From the NCBI RefSeq assembly GCF_000299935.1, contig NZ_AMRL01000002.1:186001-250000 (forward strand): a DNA stretch of 64,000 bases, written 5' to 3'. Made by a program: the position numbers and the translations under genes. Origin of the DNA: Oceanibaculum indicum P24 (GTDB taxonomy: Bacteria > Pseudomonadota > Alphaproteobacteria > Oceanibaculales > Oceanibaculaceae). Shown piece by piece: positions 7,928 to 19,507 of the stretch. A model generated the notes under the pieces. The model ran no database searches and was not told the DNA's origin. It saw only the letters and a program-made list of their open reading frames with translations. The first letter of the stretch is position 1. Every line of letters begins with the position of its first letter.

Positions 7928-7962
7928 GTCCCACATTATGCCGGGTTGTCCCGCCTTATCCC
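7928..7962. repeat. tandem 15-bp direct repeats, candidate transposase-binding sites at the phage left end
   Basis: GTCCCACATTATGCC (7928-7942) and GTCCCGCCTTATCCC (7948-7962) match at 12 of 15 positions and start 20 bp apart. They lie between the last phage-side gene and the chromosomal REP-like element, where MuA end-binding sites would be expected. This is position-based inference; the partner end is outside the window. Confidence 0.4.
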
Positions 7963-7991
7963 GGATTACTCAAACCATCTGTCGGGTTACA

Positions 7992-8091
7992 GTCACCCCC
8001 GGTCTTGTACCGGGGGTCCATGTCTCCGCTCGCTGGATAGCGGTCGAGAAAGCTGAACCCTGGATTCCCGGGACAAGCCCGGGAATGACGG
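7992..8091. repeat. pair of inverted REP-like palindromic units
   Basis: Two copies of an approximately 30-bp unit, GTCA-YY-CCCGG-n-CTTGT-n-CCGGG-n-TCCA, lie in opposite orientation: one at 7992-8020 (stem CCCCCGGT/ACCGGGGG) and one at 8062-8091 (stem ATTCCCGGG/CCCGGGAAT). Similar palindromes are scattered between genes in many Alphaproteobacteria. Here the pair occupies the gap after the mutS stop codon and may form a 3' mRNA hairpin. Confidence 0.7.
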
Positions 8092-8107
8092 TTTGGAGTA
8101 GGGCGGC

Positions 8108-10828
8108 CTACGCCCCCGCCAGACCTTTCAGCCGGTAGAGCGCGTCAAGCGCTTGGCGCGGCGTCAGCTCGTCTGGATTGATGTCGGCCAGCGCCGCCTC
8201 GGCGGGTGAGGGGCCGGTCGGCTGTGCCGGCGCCGCAACCGGGCGCTGCACCATGGCGGCGAAGAGCGGCAGATCCTCGGAAATGCGGGCCGAGGTCGCG
8301 CCTGTCTCGCCTTCCTCCAGCTTCTTCAGCACGGATTCGGCGCGCGCCACCACCGGGGCCGGCAGCCCGGCCAGCTTGGCGACATGGATGCCGTAGGAGC
8401 GGTCGGCAGCGCCTGCCGCGACCTCGTGCAGGAAGACGATCTCGTCCTGCCATTCCTTCACCCGCATGGTGTGGCAGGCGAGGTTTTCCAGCTTCTCGGC
8501 CAGCTGCGTCAGCTCGTGATAATGGGTGGCGAACAGCGTGCGGCAGCGGTTCACCGCATGCAGATGCTCGACCGTTGCCCAGGCGATGGAGAGCCCGTCA
8601 TAGGTCGCCGTGCCGCGGCCGATCTCGTCCAGAATGACCAGCGAGCGCGGACCGGCCTGGTTCAGGATCGCCGCCGTCTCCACCATCTCCACCATGAAGG
8701 TGGAGCGCCCGCGCGCCAGATCGTCCGCCGCACCGACGCGGCTGAACAGCCGGTCCACCACGCCGATCCGCGCGCTTCCTGCCGGCACAAAGCCGCCGAT
8801 CTGCGCCAGAATGGCGATCAGCGCGTTCTGCCGCAGGAAGGTCGATTTGCCGGCCATGTTCGGGCCGGTCAGCAGCCACAGCCGCTTTCCGCCCTCCAGC
8901 ACGCAATCATTGCCGACGAAACGCTCGCCCGCCGCCTGCAGGGCTGCCTCCACCACCGGATGGCGGCCACCGGCGATGGCGAATTCCGTGCCCTCGGTCG
9001 TTTCCGGGCGGACATAGCGGTTGTCCGTCGCCAGCTCGGCCAGCGCCGAGGCAACATCCAGCCGGGCGATGGCATTGGCAGCCAGCGCGATGGCATCGGC
9101 ATGGGCCGTCACCTCGCCGACCAGATCGCGGAACAGCGCCAGCTCCACTGCCAGCGCCTTGTCGGCGGCGCTGGAGAGTTTCTGTTCCAGCTCGCCCAGC
9201 TCCACCGTGGTGAAGCGCACCGCGCTGGCCATGGTCTGGCGGTGGATGAAATCCTCATGCGCCAGCAGCTTGTCGCCGTGACTGGTCGAGACCTCGATGA
9301 AATAGCCCAGCACGTTGTTGTGCTTGATCTTCAGGCTGGAAACGCCGGTTTCCTGCTGGTAGCGCGCCTGCAGCCCGGCGATCAGCCGCCGGCTTTCGTC
9401 GCGCAGCATGCGCAGCTGGTCCAGTTCCGGCGCATAGCCTGGCGCAATGAAGCCGCCATCGCGGGTCAGCACCGGCAGGTCCGGCGCCAGAGCGCGGCCG
9501 AGCCGGTCCACCAGCGCGCCATGCCGGCCAAGATCGTCGAGCGCCTGGGAAATCCCCTTCGGCAGCGGCGCCAGCGAGGGCGCGCCGGCCAGATCGCGTA
9601 GCACCGCACTTTCCGCCAGCGCGTCGCGGATCGCCGCCAGGTCGCGCGGGCCGCCGCGATCCAGCGTCAGCCGGGTCAGCGCGCGCTCCACATCCGGGCA
9701 GCGCCTCAGCGTCTCGCGCAGCTTCCCGCGCAAGCCCTCCTGATCGAAGAAGAACTGCACCCGGTCCAGCCGGTCCTCGATGGCCGGCACGTCGGTCAGC
9801 GGTGCCGACAGCCAGGCCGCCAGCAGCCGCGCGCCGGCCCCCGTCACCGTACGGTCGATGACGGAGAGCAGGCTGCCCTTGCGCTCCCCCGTCTGGGTGC
9901 GGGTCAGCTCCAGCGAGCGGCGTGTGGCGGCATCGATCTCCATGACCGCGCCGGCCTGCAGGCGGCGCGGGGCGGAGAGGCGGGGCAGCTTACCCTTCTG
10001 CGTCAGCTCGACATAGTCCACCAGCGCGCCGGCAGCGGCCAGTTCCGCCCGCTCGAAGCTGCCGAAACTGTCCAGCGCCTGCACCTCGTACAGCGCCATC
10101 AGCCGCTTCTCGCCGGCCACGCTGTCGAAGCGGGAACCGGGCTGCGGCGTCATCACCTGCTTCCAGTCGGCGAAGGCCTCGAACAGCGCCTCGCGCTGCA
10201 GCAGCCGGTCGGGCAGCAGCAATTCCTGCGGATCGAGCCGGGCGAGCACAGCGGCCACCGACTTCTCCTCCAGCGGCTGCACCTGGAACTCGCCGGTGGA
10301 CATATCGACCCAGGCGATGCCCAGCTTGCCCTGCGCATCGGCCAGGCAGACCAGATGGTTGTGCCGGCGCGCATCCAGCAGCGTGTCCTCGGTCACCGTG
10401 CCCGGCGTGACGATGCGCACCACTTCGCGCCGCACCAGCGACTTGCCGCCACGCTTCTTCGCTTCCGCCGGGTCCTCCACCTGCTCGCAGATCGCTACCT
10501 TGTAGCCCTGCCGGACAAGGCGGGAGAGATAGGCGTCATAGGCATGCACCGGCACGCCGCACATCGGCACGTCCTGGCCGGCCTGCTGACCGCGCTTGGT
10601 CAGCGTGATGTCCAGCGCGGCGGCGGCGGTGACCGCATCGTCCAGGAACAGCTCGTAGAAATCGCCCATGCGATAGAACAGCAGGCAGTCCGGGTGTGCC
10701 CGCTTGGTCTCGATGTAATGCGCCAGCATCGGCGTCGTGGCGGCCGGCTCCTGGGGAGTTTCCGGAGAAATATCTGTCTGGGCGTTCAAGGCGGCATCGC
10801 ACGGGTTTCGGTGACGGTGGCCGACCAT
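8108..10828 (-). CDS. mutS: DNA mismatch repair protein MutS
   Basis: MutS recognises base mismatches and small loops after replication and recruits MutL. The mismatch-reading Phe-x-Glu motif is present (MGDFYELF), followed by connector, core/lever and clamp domains, then the ATPase with Walker [10 protein letters not shown], the STFMVEM loop, Walker [11 protein letters not shown] and the conserved [10 protein letters not shown]. The C-terminal tail ([20 protein letters not shown]) is the tetramerisation/beta-clamp region. The start is uncertain: ATG 10828 gives 906 residues, but the family-conserved part begins near the ATG at 10729 (TPMLAHYIE); no clear ribosome-binding site decides. It is divergent from maeB. 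Confidence 0.95.
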   Translation of the reverse strand: MVGHRHRNPCDAALNAQTDISPETPQEPAATTPMLAHYIETKRAHPDCLLFYRMGDFYELFLDDAVTAAAALDITLTKRGQQAGQDVPMCGVPVHAYDAYLSRLVRQGYKVAICEQVEDPAEAKKRGGKSLVRREVVRIVTPGTVTEDTLLDARRHNHLVCLADAQGKLGIAWVDMSTGEFQVQPLEEKSVAAVLARLDPQELLLPDRLLQREALFEAFADWKQVMTPQPGSRFDSVAGEKRLMALYEVQALDSFGSFERAELAAAGALVDYVELTQKGKLPRLSAPRRLQAGAVMEIDAATRRSLELTRTQTGERKGSLLSVIDRTVTGAGARLLAAWLSAPLTDVPAIEDRLDRVQFFFDQEGLRGKLRETLRRCPDVERALTRLTLDRGGPRDLAAIRDALAESAVLRDLAGAPSLAPLPKGISQALDDLGRHGALVDRLGRALAPDLPVLTRDGGFIAPGYAPELDQLRMLRDESRRLIAGLQARYQQETGVSSLKIKHNNVLGYFIEVSTSHGDKLLAHEDFIHRQTMASAVRFTTVELGELEQKLSSAADKALAVELALFRDLVGEVTAHADAIALAANAIARLDVASALAELATDNRYVRPETTEGTEFAIAGGRHPVVEAALQAAGERFVGNDCVLEGGKRLWLLTGPNMAGKSTFLRQNALIAILAQIGGFVPAGSARIGVVDRLFSRVGAADDLARGRSTFMVEMVETAAILNQAGPRSLVILDEIGRGTATYDGLSIAWATVEHLHAVNRCRTLFATHYHELTQLAEKLENLACHTMRVKEWQDEIVFLHEVAAGAADRSYGIHVAKLAGLPAPVVARAESVLKKLEEGETGATSARISEDLPLFAAMVQRPVAAPAQPTGPSPAEAALADINPDELTPRQALDALYRLKGLAGA

Positions 10829-10995
10829 AGCATTTCGCGTCCGCTGCCCGGAAGGCCGCAAGCCCCTCCCCATGCGCCTCCCCAGGCCGCTCTGGTGAAA
10901 GAGCCACTGGTAATGCCACTTTCGCCCAAGTAGCTTAAAAGGCGAAAAAGAAAGGCGCCCCGACCGGCGCCGGAGGAAACCCAAGGATTCCGTCA

Positions 10996-13269
<2,274 letters not shown>

Positions 13270-13297
13270 CCTTACTCCAGCCAGGCTGAATCAACTC

Positions 13298-13342
13298 AAA
13301 AAGGGCAAGGGGTTGTGAGACCTCTTGCCCTTTTCTGTTTTT
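13298..13342 (+). terminator. intrinsic terminator after maeB
   Basis: A stem of AAAAAGGGCAAG pairing with CTTGCCCTTTT around a loop of about 14 nt, followed by CTGTTTTT. This is a strong rho-independent terminator, separating maeB from the TRAP operon. Confidence 0.9.
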
Positions 13343-13434
13343 CCGACTTAGGCTGCACGCATAAAAACTAATGACTAATGATCGTACGGCCAGATTCAAC
13401 TGCGCCTCGAAAAAGGGAAAGGGAGGAAACCAAA

Positions 13435-14409
13435 ATGAAAAGACTCGTATTGTCTCTTGCCGCCGCCGCCATAGTTGGCGCCGCTGGTCTCGGTGCTGCC
13501 CAGGCTGCCGAGAAGCTGAAATTCGCCCATGTCTATGAGACCACCGAGCCCTATCACAAGCGGGCGCTGGAAGCGGCCGAGGAAATCAAGAAGCAGACCA
13601 ATGGCCGCTACGAGATCGAGGTCTTCCCGGCCTCGTCGCTCGGCAAGGAATCCGACATCAATGAGGGCCTCGGCCTCGGCACGGTGGACATCATCTATAC
13701 CGGCGCCCTGTTCGCCGGTCGCTTCTATGGGCCAATCGCGATTTCCGGAGCCCCCTTCATGTTCCGCGATCTCGATCACTGGAAGTCCTACGCCGCCAGC
13801 GACCTGTTCGGTGAGCTGTCCGCGGGCTATCGCAAGAAGACCGGCCATCAGGTGCTGGCACTGACCTATTACGGCCAGCGCCATGTCACCTCGAACAAGC
13901 CGATCCTGAAGCCCGAGGACATGAAGAATCTGAAGATCCGCGTGCCGGACGCGCCGCTCTACCGGATGTTCCCGGAAGCGGTCGGCGCCAACCCGACGCC
14001 AATTGCCTTCGCCGAGGTCTATCTCGCCCTGCAGCAGGGCGTGGCCGACGCGCAGGAGAACCCGCTGCCGACCATCCAGGCCAAGAAGTTCTATGAGGTG
14101 CAGAAGCACATCAACCTGACCGGCCATATCACCGACGCCCTGCTGACCATCGTCAGCGGCATGCGCTGGGACGGCATGAAGCCGGAGGATCAGAAGATCT
14201 TCGCCAGCGTGCTGAAGGAGGCTGCCGCCAAGGCGACCGCCGATATCGTCGAGTCGGAGCAGAAGCTGGCCGACTGGTTCGTGAAGGAAGGCGTCACCGT
14301 GAACAAGGTGGATCGCGGCCCGTTCCGCGAGGCCGTGGTGAAGCTGCATAACGGCCCGTCCGCGACCTGGGACAAGGCGACCTACGACAAGCTGCAGGCG
14401 CTGAAGTAA
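13435..14409 (+). CDS. dctP: TRAP transporter solute-binding protein (DctP family)
   Basis: A 324-residue periplasmic binding protein. The signal peptide MKRLVLSLAAAAIVGAAGLG ends near AQA-A (residue 23/24). The mature part has DctP features, including LKFAHVYE, the ESDINEGLGLGTVDI region and the NPTPIAFAEVYLALQQGVADAQENP segment, which contains the carboxylate-binding and hinge residues. The start follows GGGAGGAAA. It captures an organic or sugar acid and hands it to the membrane pair encoded next. The direct neighbour UxaA-type dehydratase suggests a sugar-acid substrate. Confidence 0.93.
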   Translation: MKRLVLSLAAAAIVGAAGLGAAQAAEKLKFAHVYETTEPYHKRALEAAEEIKKQTNGRYEIEVFPASSLGKESDINEGLGLGTVDIIYTGALFAGRFYGPIAISGAPFMFRDLDHWKSYAASDLFGELSAGYRKKTGHQVLALTYYGQRHVTSNKPILKPEDMKNLKIRVPDAPLYRMFPEAVGANPTPIAFAEVYLALQQGVADAQENPLPTIQAKKFYEVQKHINLTGHITDALLTIVSGMRWDGMKPEDQKIFASVLKEAAAKATADIVESEQKLADWFVKEGVTVNKVDRGPFREAVVKLHNGPSATWDKATYDKLQALK

Positions 14410-14456
14410 GCGACCCGCGACGCCGGTCCGCCCCACCCAGACACGGAAGCCTTGCA

Positions 14457-15011
14457 ATGAGCGACGATTCCGCGAAAACCCAGCTGTTTCCCGAGGACGA
14501 ACCCGATTCGGCGGTCGATCTTTCCGACTTCCGGCCGGAAGATATCCTCAACCTGCTGGTGTTCTGGGCGCTGGCCGGCGTCGTGTTCCTGCAGTTCTTC
14601 ACGCGTTACGCGCTGAACAATTCCATCGGCTGGACCGAGGAAATCGCCCGCTATCTGCTGATTGGCGTCGGTTTCCTCGGCTCCATCATCGCGACGCGCA
14701 AGAACACCCATATCGCGGTGCAGTTCTTCTACCGCTACCTGTCGGTCAATGTCGGACGGGGGCTGTCCACGCTGGTCGATCTCGGCAACATCGCCTTCTA
14801 TGCCGCCGCCACCTGGATTTGCATCAAGCTGGCGATGCGCACGCGGCAGTACATGGCCGTGGTCGATCTGCCGAAATCCATCGTCTACTGGGTCGTGGTG
14901 GCCGGTTTCGCCGGCATGACGATCTATTCCGTCCTCGTCGCGCTGAAGCACTGGCGCCAGGGCTATAGCGACCTGACCCGGCCGACCGGCGACATCAAGA
15001 CGACGGACTGA
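14457..15011 (+). CDS. dctQ: TRAP transporter small membrane subunit (DctQ family)
   Basis: A 184-residue integral membrane protein with four predicted helices (starting about residues 32, 70, 108 and 140), the normal size and topology of DctQ. The FTRYALNNSIGWTEEIARYL segment is the family's conserved stretch between helices one and two. The long charged N-terminus before helix one is typical of this subgroup. It starts 47 bp after dctP and 43 bp before dctM, in the same operon, and forms the membrane complex with DctM. Confidence 0.92.
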   Translation: MSDDSAKTQLFPEDEPDSAVDLSDFRPEDILNLLVFWALAGVVFLQFFTRYALNNSIGWTEEIARYLLIGVGFLGSIIATRKNTHIAVQFFYRYLSVNVGRGLSTLVDLGNIAFYAAATWICIKLAMRTRQYMAVVDLPKSIVYWVVVAGFAGMTIYSVLVALKHWRQGYSDLTRPTGDIKTTD

Positions 15012-15054
15012 CGCCCGCTTCTCCTTATTTTCCCCTCAGTCGGAGGCTGCGACC

Positions 15055-16335
15055 GTGCTGCTGACCCTGCTGTTCGTGATGTTGTTCGGCATGCTCGTGA
15101 TGGGCGTTCCTGTCGCCATCGCCCTGTCCGCCTCCTCGCTGATCTATATCCTGCTGGCGGGGACCGTGCCGGACGTGGTGGTGCTGCACCGGATGGTGAA
15201 TGGCGTGGACAGTTTCCCGCTGCTGGCCATTCCGTTCTTCATCCTGGCCGGCAATCTGATGAATTCCGCCGGCATCACCAACCGGATCTTCGACTTCGCC
15301 AAGGCCTGTGTTGGCTGGGCGCGCGGCGGCCTTGGCCATGTGAATATCGGCGCCAGCGTGATCTTCGCCGGCATGTCCGGTGCGGCAGTGGCCGATGCCG
15401 GCGGCCTTGGCACCATCGAGATCAAGGCGATGCGCGATGCCGGCTATGATGATGAATTCGCGGTCGGCGTCACCGCAGCCTCCTCCACCATCGGGCCGAT
15501 CATCCCGCCCTCGCTGCCCATCGTGATCTATGGCGTGATGGCGAATGCCTCTATTGGTCAGCTGTTCGCCGCCGGCTTCATCCCCGGCCTGATGATGGCC
15601 GGGGCGCTGGCGGTCATGGTGTTCTGGTACTCGCACAAGCGCGGCTATCCGCGCGATTCGGCGTTCTCCGCACGGCGCCTGGTGATGAGCTTCTTCTATG
15701 CCATCCCCTCGCTGATGACGCCGGTCATCATCATCGGCGGCATCCTGTTCGGTCTGTTCACCCCGACCGAAGCCGCCATCGCCGCCGTGTTCTATGCGCT
15801 GCTGCTGGGGGTGCTGGTCTATCGCACGCTGGGCTGGCGGCGCATCGTGCGGGTCACCATGGACACGGTCGAGACCACGGCGATCATCCTGCTGATCGTT
15901 GCCGGCGCTTCCATCTTCTCCTGGATCCTGACCAGCACGCGGGCGACCGAGCATTTCGCCGATATCGTCCTGCATGTCACCGAAAATCCGATCCTGATCC
16001 TGCTGCTGATCAACCTGATCCTGATCGTCGTCGGCTGCTTCATGGAGACCATCGCCGCCATCACCATCCTGGTGCCGGTGCTGCTGCCGGTGGTGGAGAA
16101 GCTGGGCATCGACCCGGTGCATTTCGGCGTCGTCATGGTGCTGAACCTGATGATCGGCTTGCTGACGCCGCCGGTCGGCATGGTGCTCTATGTGCTGTCG
16201 CGGGTATCTGGCGTATCCTTCGAGCGATGCGTGGCCGCGACGGCGCCGTTCCTGATCCCGCTTGTAACGGTGCTGCTGCTGATCACCTTCATACCGCAGC
16301 TCTCATTGTGGCTGCCGACCCTGATCTATCGCTAA
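15055..16335 (+). CDS. dctM: TRAP transporter large membrane subunit (DctM family)
   Basis: A 426-residue, about 12-helix permease beginning at GTG 15055, preceded by TCGGAGG. Family motifs include the early GVPVAIALS, AGNLMNSAGI, the glycine-rich IFAGMSGAAVADAGG, a TIGPIIPPSLPIVIYG segment and NLMIGLLTPPVG near the C-terminus. This subunit couples substrate movement to the sodium gradient. It sits between dctQ and the dehydratase gene with short spacings, so uptake and first catabolic step are co-expressed. Confidence 0.94.
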   Translation: MLLTLLFVMLFGMLVMGVPVAIALSASSLIYILLAGTVPDVVVLHRMVNGVDSFPLLAIPFFILAGNLMNSAGITNRIFDFAKACVGWARGGLGHVNIGASVIFAGMSGAAVADAGGLGTIEIKAMRDAGYDDEFAVGVTAASSTIGPIIPPSLPIVIYGVMANASIGQLFAAGFIPGLMMAGALAVMVFWYSHKRGYPRDSAFSARRLVMSFFYAIPSLMTPVIIIGGILFGLFTPTEAAIAAVFYALLLGVLVYRTLGWRRIVRVTMDTVETTAIILLIVAGASIFSWILTSTRATEHFADIVLHVTENPILILLLINLILIVVGCFMETIAAITILVPVLLPVVEKLGIDPVHFGVVMVLNLMIGLLTPPVGMVLYVLSRVSGVSFERCVAATAPFLIPLVTVLLLITFIPQLSLWLPTLIYR

Positions 16336-16377
16336 TCCCCCTGCGCTGGGGGCGCCCTGTAGGAGGGGCATGAGCCA

Positions 16378-17907
16378 ATGTCCGGAACCGAGAGCCTCAG
16401 CATCCGCCTGCATCCGGCGGACAATGTCGTGGTTGCCCGCCTGGCGCTGATGCCGGGCACCGCCCTGCCGGCGGAGAAACTGACGGTCAACGGCTCCATC
16501 CCCGCCGGCCACAAGGTGGCCACAGCGCCGATCCGGGCCGGCGAGCCGATCCGCAAATACGACCAGATCATCGGCTTCGCGACCGACGACATCGCGATCG
16601 GCGATCACGTCCATGTGCAGAATGTCGAGATGCGCGATTTCGAGCGCGACTATGCCTTTTCCAGTGCCGCGAAGCCAACCGCCTATGTACCGGAGGCGGA
16701 GCGCGCGACCTTCCAGGGCTTCCTGCGCCCGACCGGAATGGCCGGCACCCGCAACTATATCGGCATCCTGACCTCGGTGAACTGCTCGGCCACGGTGGCG
16801 AAATACATCGCCGCCGCGATCACGCCGGACATTCTGGCGCAGTACCCGAATGTCGATGGGGTGGTGGCGCTGGTGCATTCCACCGGCTGCGGCATGGCAG
16901 ATTCGGGGGAGGGCTACGCCAATCTGCAGCGCACCTTGTGGGGCCATGCCCGGCACCCGAACTTCGCCGGCATACTGATGGTCGGCCTCGGCTGCGAGGT
17001 CAATCAGATCGACTTCCTGCTGGAGGCCTACGGGCTGGAGCGCGGCCCGCGCTTCCAGACCATGACGATCCAGGACATTGGCGGCACCCGCAAGACCGTG
17101 GACCGCGGCGTCGAGATCGTGAAATCCATGCTGCCGGCCGCGAACGAGGCGCGCCGCACCAGCGTGCCGGCCAGCCACCTGACGCTGGCGCTGCAATGCG
17201 GCGGTTCCGACGCCTATTCCGGCATTACCGCCAACCCGGCGCTGGGCGCGGCCGCTGACCTGCTGGTCCGGCATGGCGGCACGGCGATCCTCTCTGAAAC
17301 GCCGGAAATCTATGGCGCCGAGCATCTGCTGACCCGGCGCGCCATCGACCGCAAGACCGGCGAGAAGCTGATCGAGCGCATCCGCTGGTGGGAGGAATAC
17401 ACCAGCCGCAATGGCGGGGAGATGAATAACAACCCCTCGCCCGGCAACAAGGCCGGCGGCCTGACCACCATCCTGGAAAAGTCGCTGGGTGCCGCTGCCA
17501 AGGGCGGCACGACAAACCTGACCGGCGTGTTCAAATATGCCGAACCGATCAACACCAAGGGCTTCGTGTTCATGGATTCGCCGGGCTATGACCCCTGTTC
17601 GGTGACCGGGCAGGTGGCCAGCGGCGCCAACATCGTGTGCTTCACCACCGGGCGCGGCTCGGTGTTCGGCAACAAGCCCTCGCCCTCGCTGAAGCTTGCC
17701 ACCAACTCCGCCATGTACCGCAAGCTGGAGGAGGATATGGATGTGAATTGCGGCGCCGTGCTGGATGAGGGCATCTCGATCCAGGATATGGGCCAGCGCA
17801 TCTTCGACCTCATCCTGCGCGTGGCCTCTGGCGAGAAATCCAAGAGCGAGGCCCAGGGTTTCGGCGATGCGGAATTCATCCCCTGGCAGGTTGGCGCCGT
17901 AATGTAA
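16378..17907 (+). CDS. UxaA-family sugar-acid dehydratase (altronate/galactarate dehydratase-like)
   Basis: A 509-residue protein with an N-terminal SAF domain (about residues 8-80) and a UxaA/GarD C-terminal domain containing VHSTGCGM, LQCGGSDAYSG, the GNKAGGLTT region and MDSPGYDPCSVTG with cysteines that coordinate the catalytic iron in the family. It dehydrates an aldonic or aldaric acid to a keto-deoxy product. It starts 42 bp after dctM with GGAGGGG upstream. Whether the substrate is altronate, galactarate or another acid cannot be read from sequence alone. Confidence 0.88.
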   Translation: MSGTESLSIRLHPADNVVVARLALMPGTALPAEKLTVNGSIPAGHKVATAPIRAGEPIRKYDQIIGFATDDIAIGDHVHVQNVEMRDFERDYAFSSAAKPTAYVPEAERATFQGFLRPTGMAGTRNYIGILTSVNCSATVAKYIAAAITPDILAQYPNVDGVVALVHSTGCGMADSGEGYANLQRTLWGHARHPNFAGILMVGLGCEVNQIDFLLEAYGLERGPRFQTMTIQDIGGTRKTVDRGVEIVKSMLPAANEARRTSVPASHLTLALQCGGSDAYSGITANPALGAAADLLVRHGGTAILSETPEIYGAEHLLTRRAIDRKTGEKLIERIRWWEEYTSRNGGEMNNNPSPGNKAGGLTTILEKSLGAAAKGGTTNLTGVFKYAEPINTKGFVFMDSPGYDPCSVTGQVASGANIVCFTTGRGSVFGNKPSPSLKLATNSAMYRKLEEDMDVNCGAVLDEGISIQDMGQRIFDLILRVASGEKSKSEAQGFGDAEFIPWQVGAVM

Positions 17908-17987
17908 CGATATGGCGGTTGACCGGCGGCATCCCTGCCGGCCTATGCTGTAGGTTCCGTTAAGCCTTCCGCCAGCCCGAGGCCCCC

Positions 17988-19367
17988 ATGCCCGCAACCC
18001 GACTGTCGCGCTCCGCGATCGTCAAGACCAGCCTGCTGCTGTCCCTGCCTGTCGGGCTGGTGCTGCTGGTGCTGGTCGCCGGCGGCCAGCTGAATGGCTG
18101 GCCCGCCCTGCTGGGCTGGGCGATTTCTCCCGGCATCTTCGCGTTGCTGGTGCAGCGTCATTTTCAGCGCATTGCCCGGCTGGAAGCGGCGGTTGAGGGC
18201 GGTTCGGCGGAGATCGAGCCGAACAGCCCGCTCGCCCCGTTGGCCGGCCGCATCGAATCGCTGCATCGCGTGCAGGCGGAAAATCTGGGCGCCCTGCGGC
18301 AGCGCCTCCATGCCGCCCATGTCGCGCTGGAATCGCTGCCCGACCCGCTGCTGCTAATCGATGCCGAGGCAACCATCGTGGCCACCAACCGGGCCGCCCG
18401 CGAGATCTTCGGCGAGGCGCTGGCGGGCAGGGCGGTCGCCAGCAATCTGCGCCATCCGGAGGTGCTGAAGGCGGTGGAGACGGCCCTTGAACAGGGGCAG
18501 GGCCGCACTGTCGAGATGACCATGCTGGTGCCCATCGAGCGCAGTTTCGCCGTCAGTGTCGAACCGTTGCGCGAACCGGGGCCGGATGACAGCCGGGCGC
18601 TGATCCTGATGCACGAGCTGACGGCGATGAAGCGCACGGAGCAGATGCGCGCCGATTTCGTTGCCAATGCGAGCCATGAGCTGCGCACGCCGCTCTCCAC
18701 GCTGGTCGGCTTCATCGAGACGCTGCGCGGCCCGGCCAAGGACGATCCGGAAGCGCATGAGCGGTTCCTGGAAATCATGCATGAGCAGAGCCTGCGCATG
18801 TCGCGGCTGGTGAACGACTTGCTGTCGCTTTCGCGGATCGAGCTGAACGAGCATACGCCGCCGCGCGGGCTGGCCGACCTGTCGCGCATTCTTTCCAGCG
18901 TGAAGGCGACGCTGGACATGCAGGCGGCGACCAAGGACATGGACATCCAGCTCGATATCGAGGACGGGCTGCCGCCGGTCACCGGCGACGAGGACGAGCT
19001 GGCGCAGGTGGCGCAGAACCTGATCGACAATGCGACCAAATATGGCCGGCCCGGCACACCGATCCGGGTAACGGCCCGGCGCGCCGACAGCGTGCCGGCA
19101 GCCTTCCCCAAGGCACCGCATGGCGCGGTCCTGATCCGTGTTCAGGACCAGGGCGAGGGCATCCCGCGCGAGCATATTCCGCGCCTGACCGAACGGTTCT
19201 ACCGGGTCGACAAGGCGCGCAGCCGCGATCTTGGCGGCACCGGTCTTGGCCTTGCCATCGTGAAGCACATCGTCAGCCGCCACCGGGGGGCGCTTTCCGT
19301 CGACAGCCAGGTCGGCAAGGGCAGCGCCTTCACCGTCTATCTGCCGGTCGCCGCATCCGCGGGCTGA
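17988..19367 (+). CDS. phoR: phosphate-responsive sensor histidine kinase PhoR
   Basis: A 459-residue kinase with two N-terminal membrane helices (about residues 15-35 and 38-56), a PAS domain (about 110-210), a HisKA domain with phospho-acceptor H230 (ASHELRTPL), and an HATPase domain with N box NLIDNATKYG, G1 DQGEGIP and G2 GGTGLGLAIVKHI. It phosphorylates PhoB when phosphate is scarce. PhoU and PhoB follow in the same direction, but the pstSCAB transporter genes that often lie between PhoR and PhoU in Alphaproteobacteria are absent. Confidence 0.92.
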   Translation: MPATRLSRSAIVKTSLLLSLPVGLVLLVLVAGGQLNGWPALLGWAISPGIFALLVQRHFQRIARLEAAVEGGSAEIEPNSPLAPLAGRIESLHRVQAENLGALRQRLHAAHVALESLPDPLLLIDAEATIVATNRAAREIFGEALAGRAVASNLRHPEVLKAVETALEQGQGRTVEMTMLVPIERSFAVSVEPLREPGPDDSRALILMHELTAMKRTEQMRADFVANASHELRTPLSTLVGFIETLRGPAKDDPEAHERFLEIMHEQSLRMSRLVNDLLSLSRIELNEHTPPRGLADLSRILSSVKATLDMQAATKDMDIQLDIEDGLPPVTGDEDELAQVAQNLIDNATKYGRPGTPIRVTARRADSVPAAFPKAPHGAVLIRVQDQGEGIPREHIPRLTERFYRVDKARSRDLGGTGLGLAIVKHIVSRHRGALSVDSQVGKGSAFTVYLPVAASAG

Positions 19368-19400
19368 ACGGCCGCCGCGAAAACCCCCGATTCGATGTCG

Positions 19401-19431
19401 ATGTAATAAAAGCGTCATCGAAACGTAGTAT
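19401..19431 (+). promoter_or_regulatory. Pho-box candidate with -10 element upstream of phoU
   Basis: ATGTAAT-AAAA-GCGTCAT (19401-19418) matches the two CTGTCAT repeats of the Pho box at 5 of 7 bases each, with the correct 4-bp AT spacer. A -10-like TAGTAT (19426-19431) follows 7 bp later. PhoB would replace the -35 contact, giving autoregulated transcription of phoU-phoB. Confidence 0.55.
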
Positions 19432-19507
19432 TTATGCCGTGCAAGCCCGTTATTGATAGCGCAGGCGCACGGTCCGCCATCGATCATGCCCTTGGAAAGG
19501 AAGCCTC

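Larger units (their letters stand above)
1..7965 (-). mobile_element. Mu-like transposable prophage, early/left part (continues beyond the left edge)
   Basis: A set of genes typical of Mu-like phages is seen in Mu order: LexA-like c repressor facing right, then a divergent Ner-like regulator, MuA-type DDE transposase, MuB-type ATPase and small DNA-binding proteins running left with mostly ATGA stop/start overlaps. Tail, head and lysis genes are not in the window, so completeness cannot be judged. The right boundary is inferred to lie between the last phage-side gene (stop at 7830) and the REP-like palindromes near 7992; two 15-bp direct repeats at 7928-7962 are candidates for transposase binding sites. 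The exact end is not proven. Confidence 0.85.

Noticed and set aside
13383-13388. CGTACG before the TRAP operon, compared with the phage operator
   Set aside because: The 6-mer alone is expected about 20 times in a window of this size; it lacks the AACGTACG extension and repetition.
16303-17997. 564-residue open frame opposite the UxaA-type gene
   Set aside because: Antisense to a clear enzyme gene with high-GC third positions; histidine/arginine-rich artefact composition.
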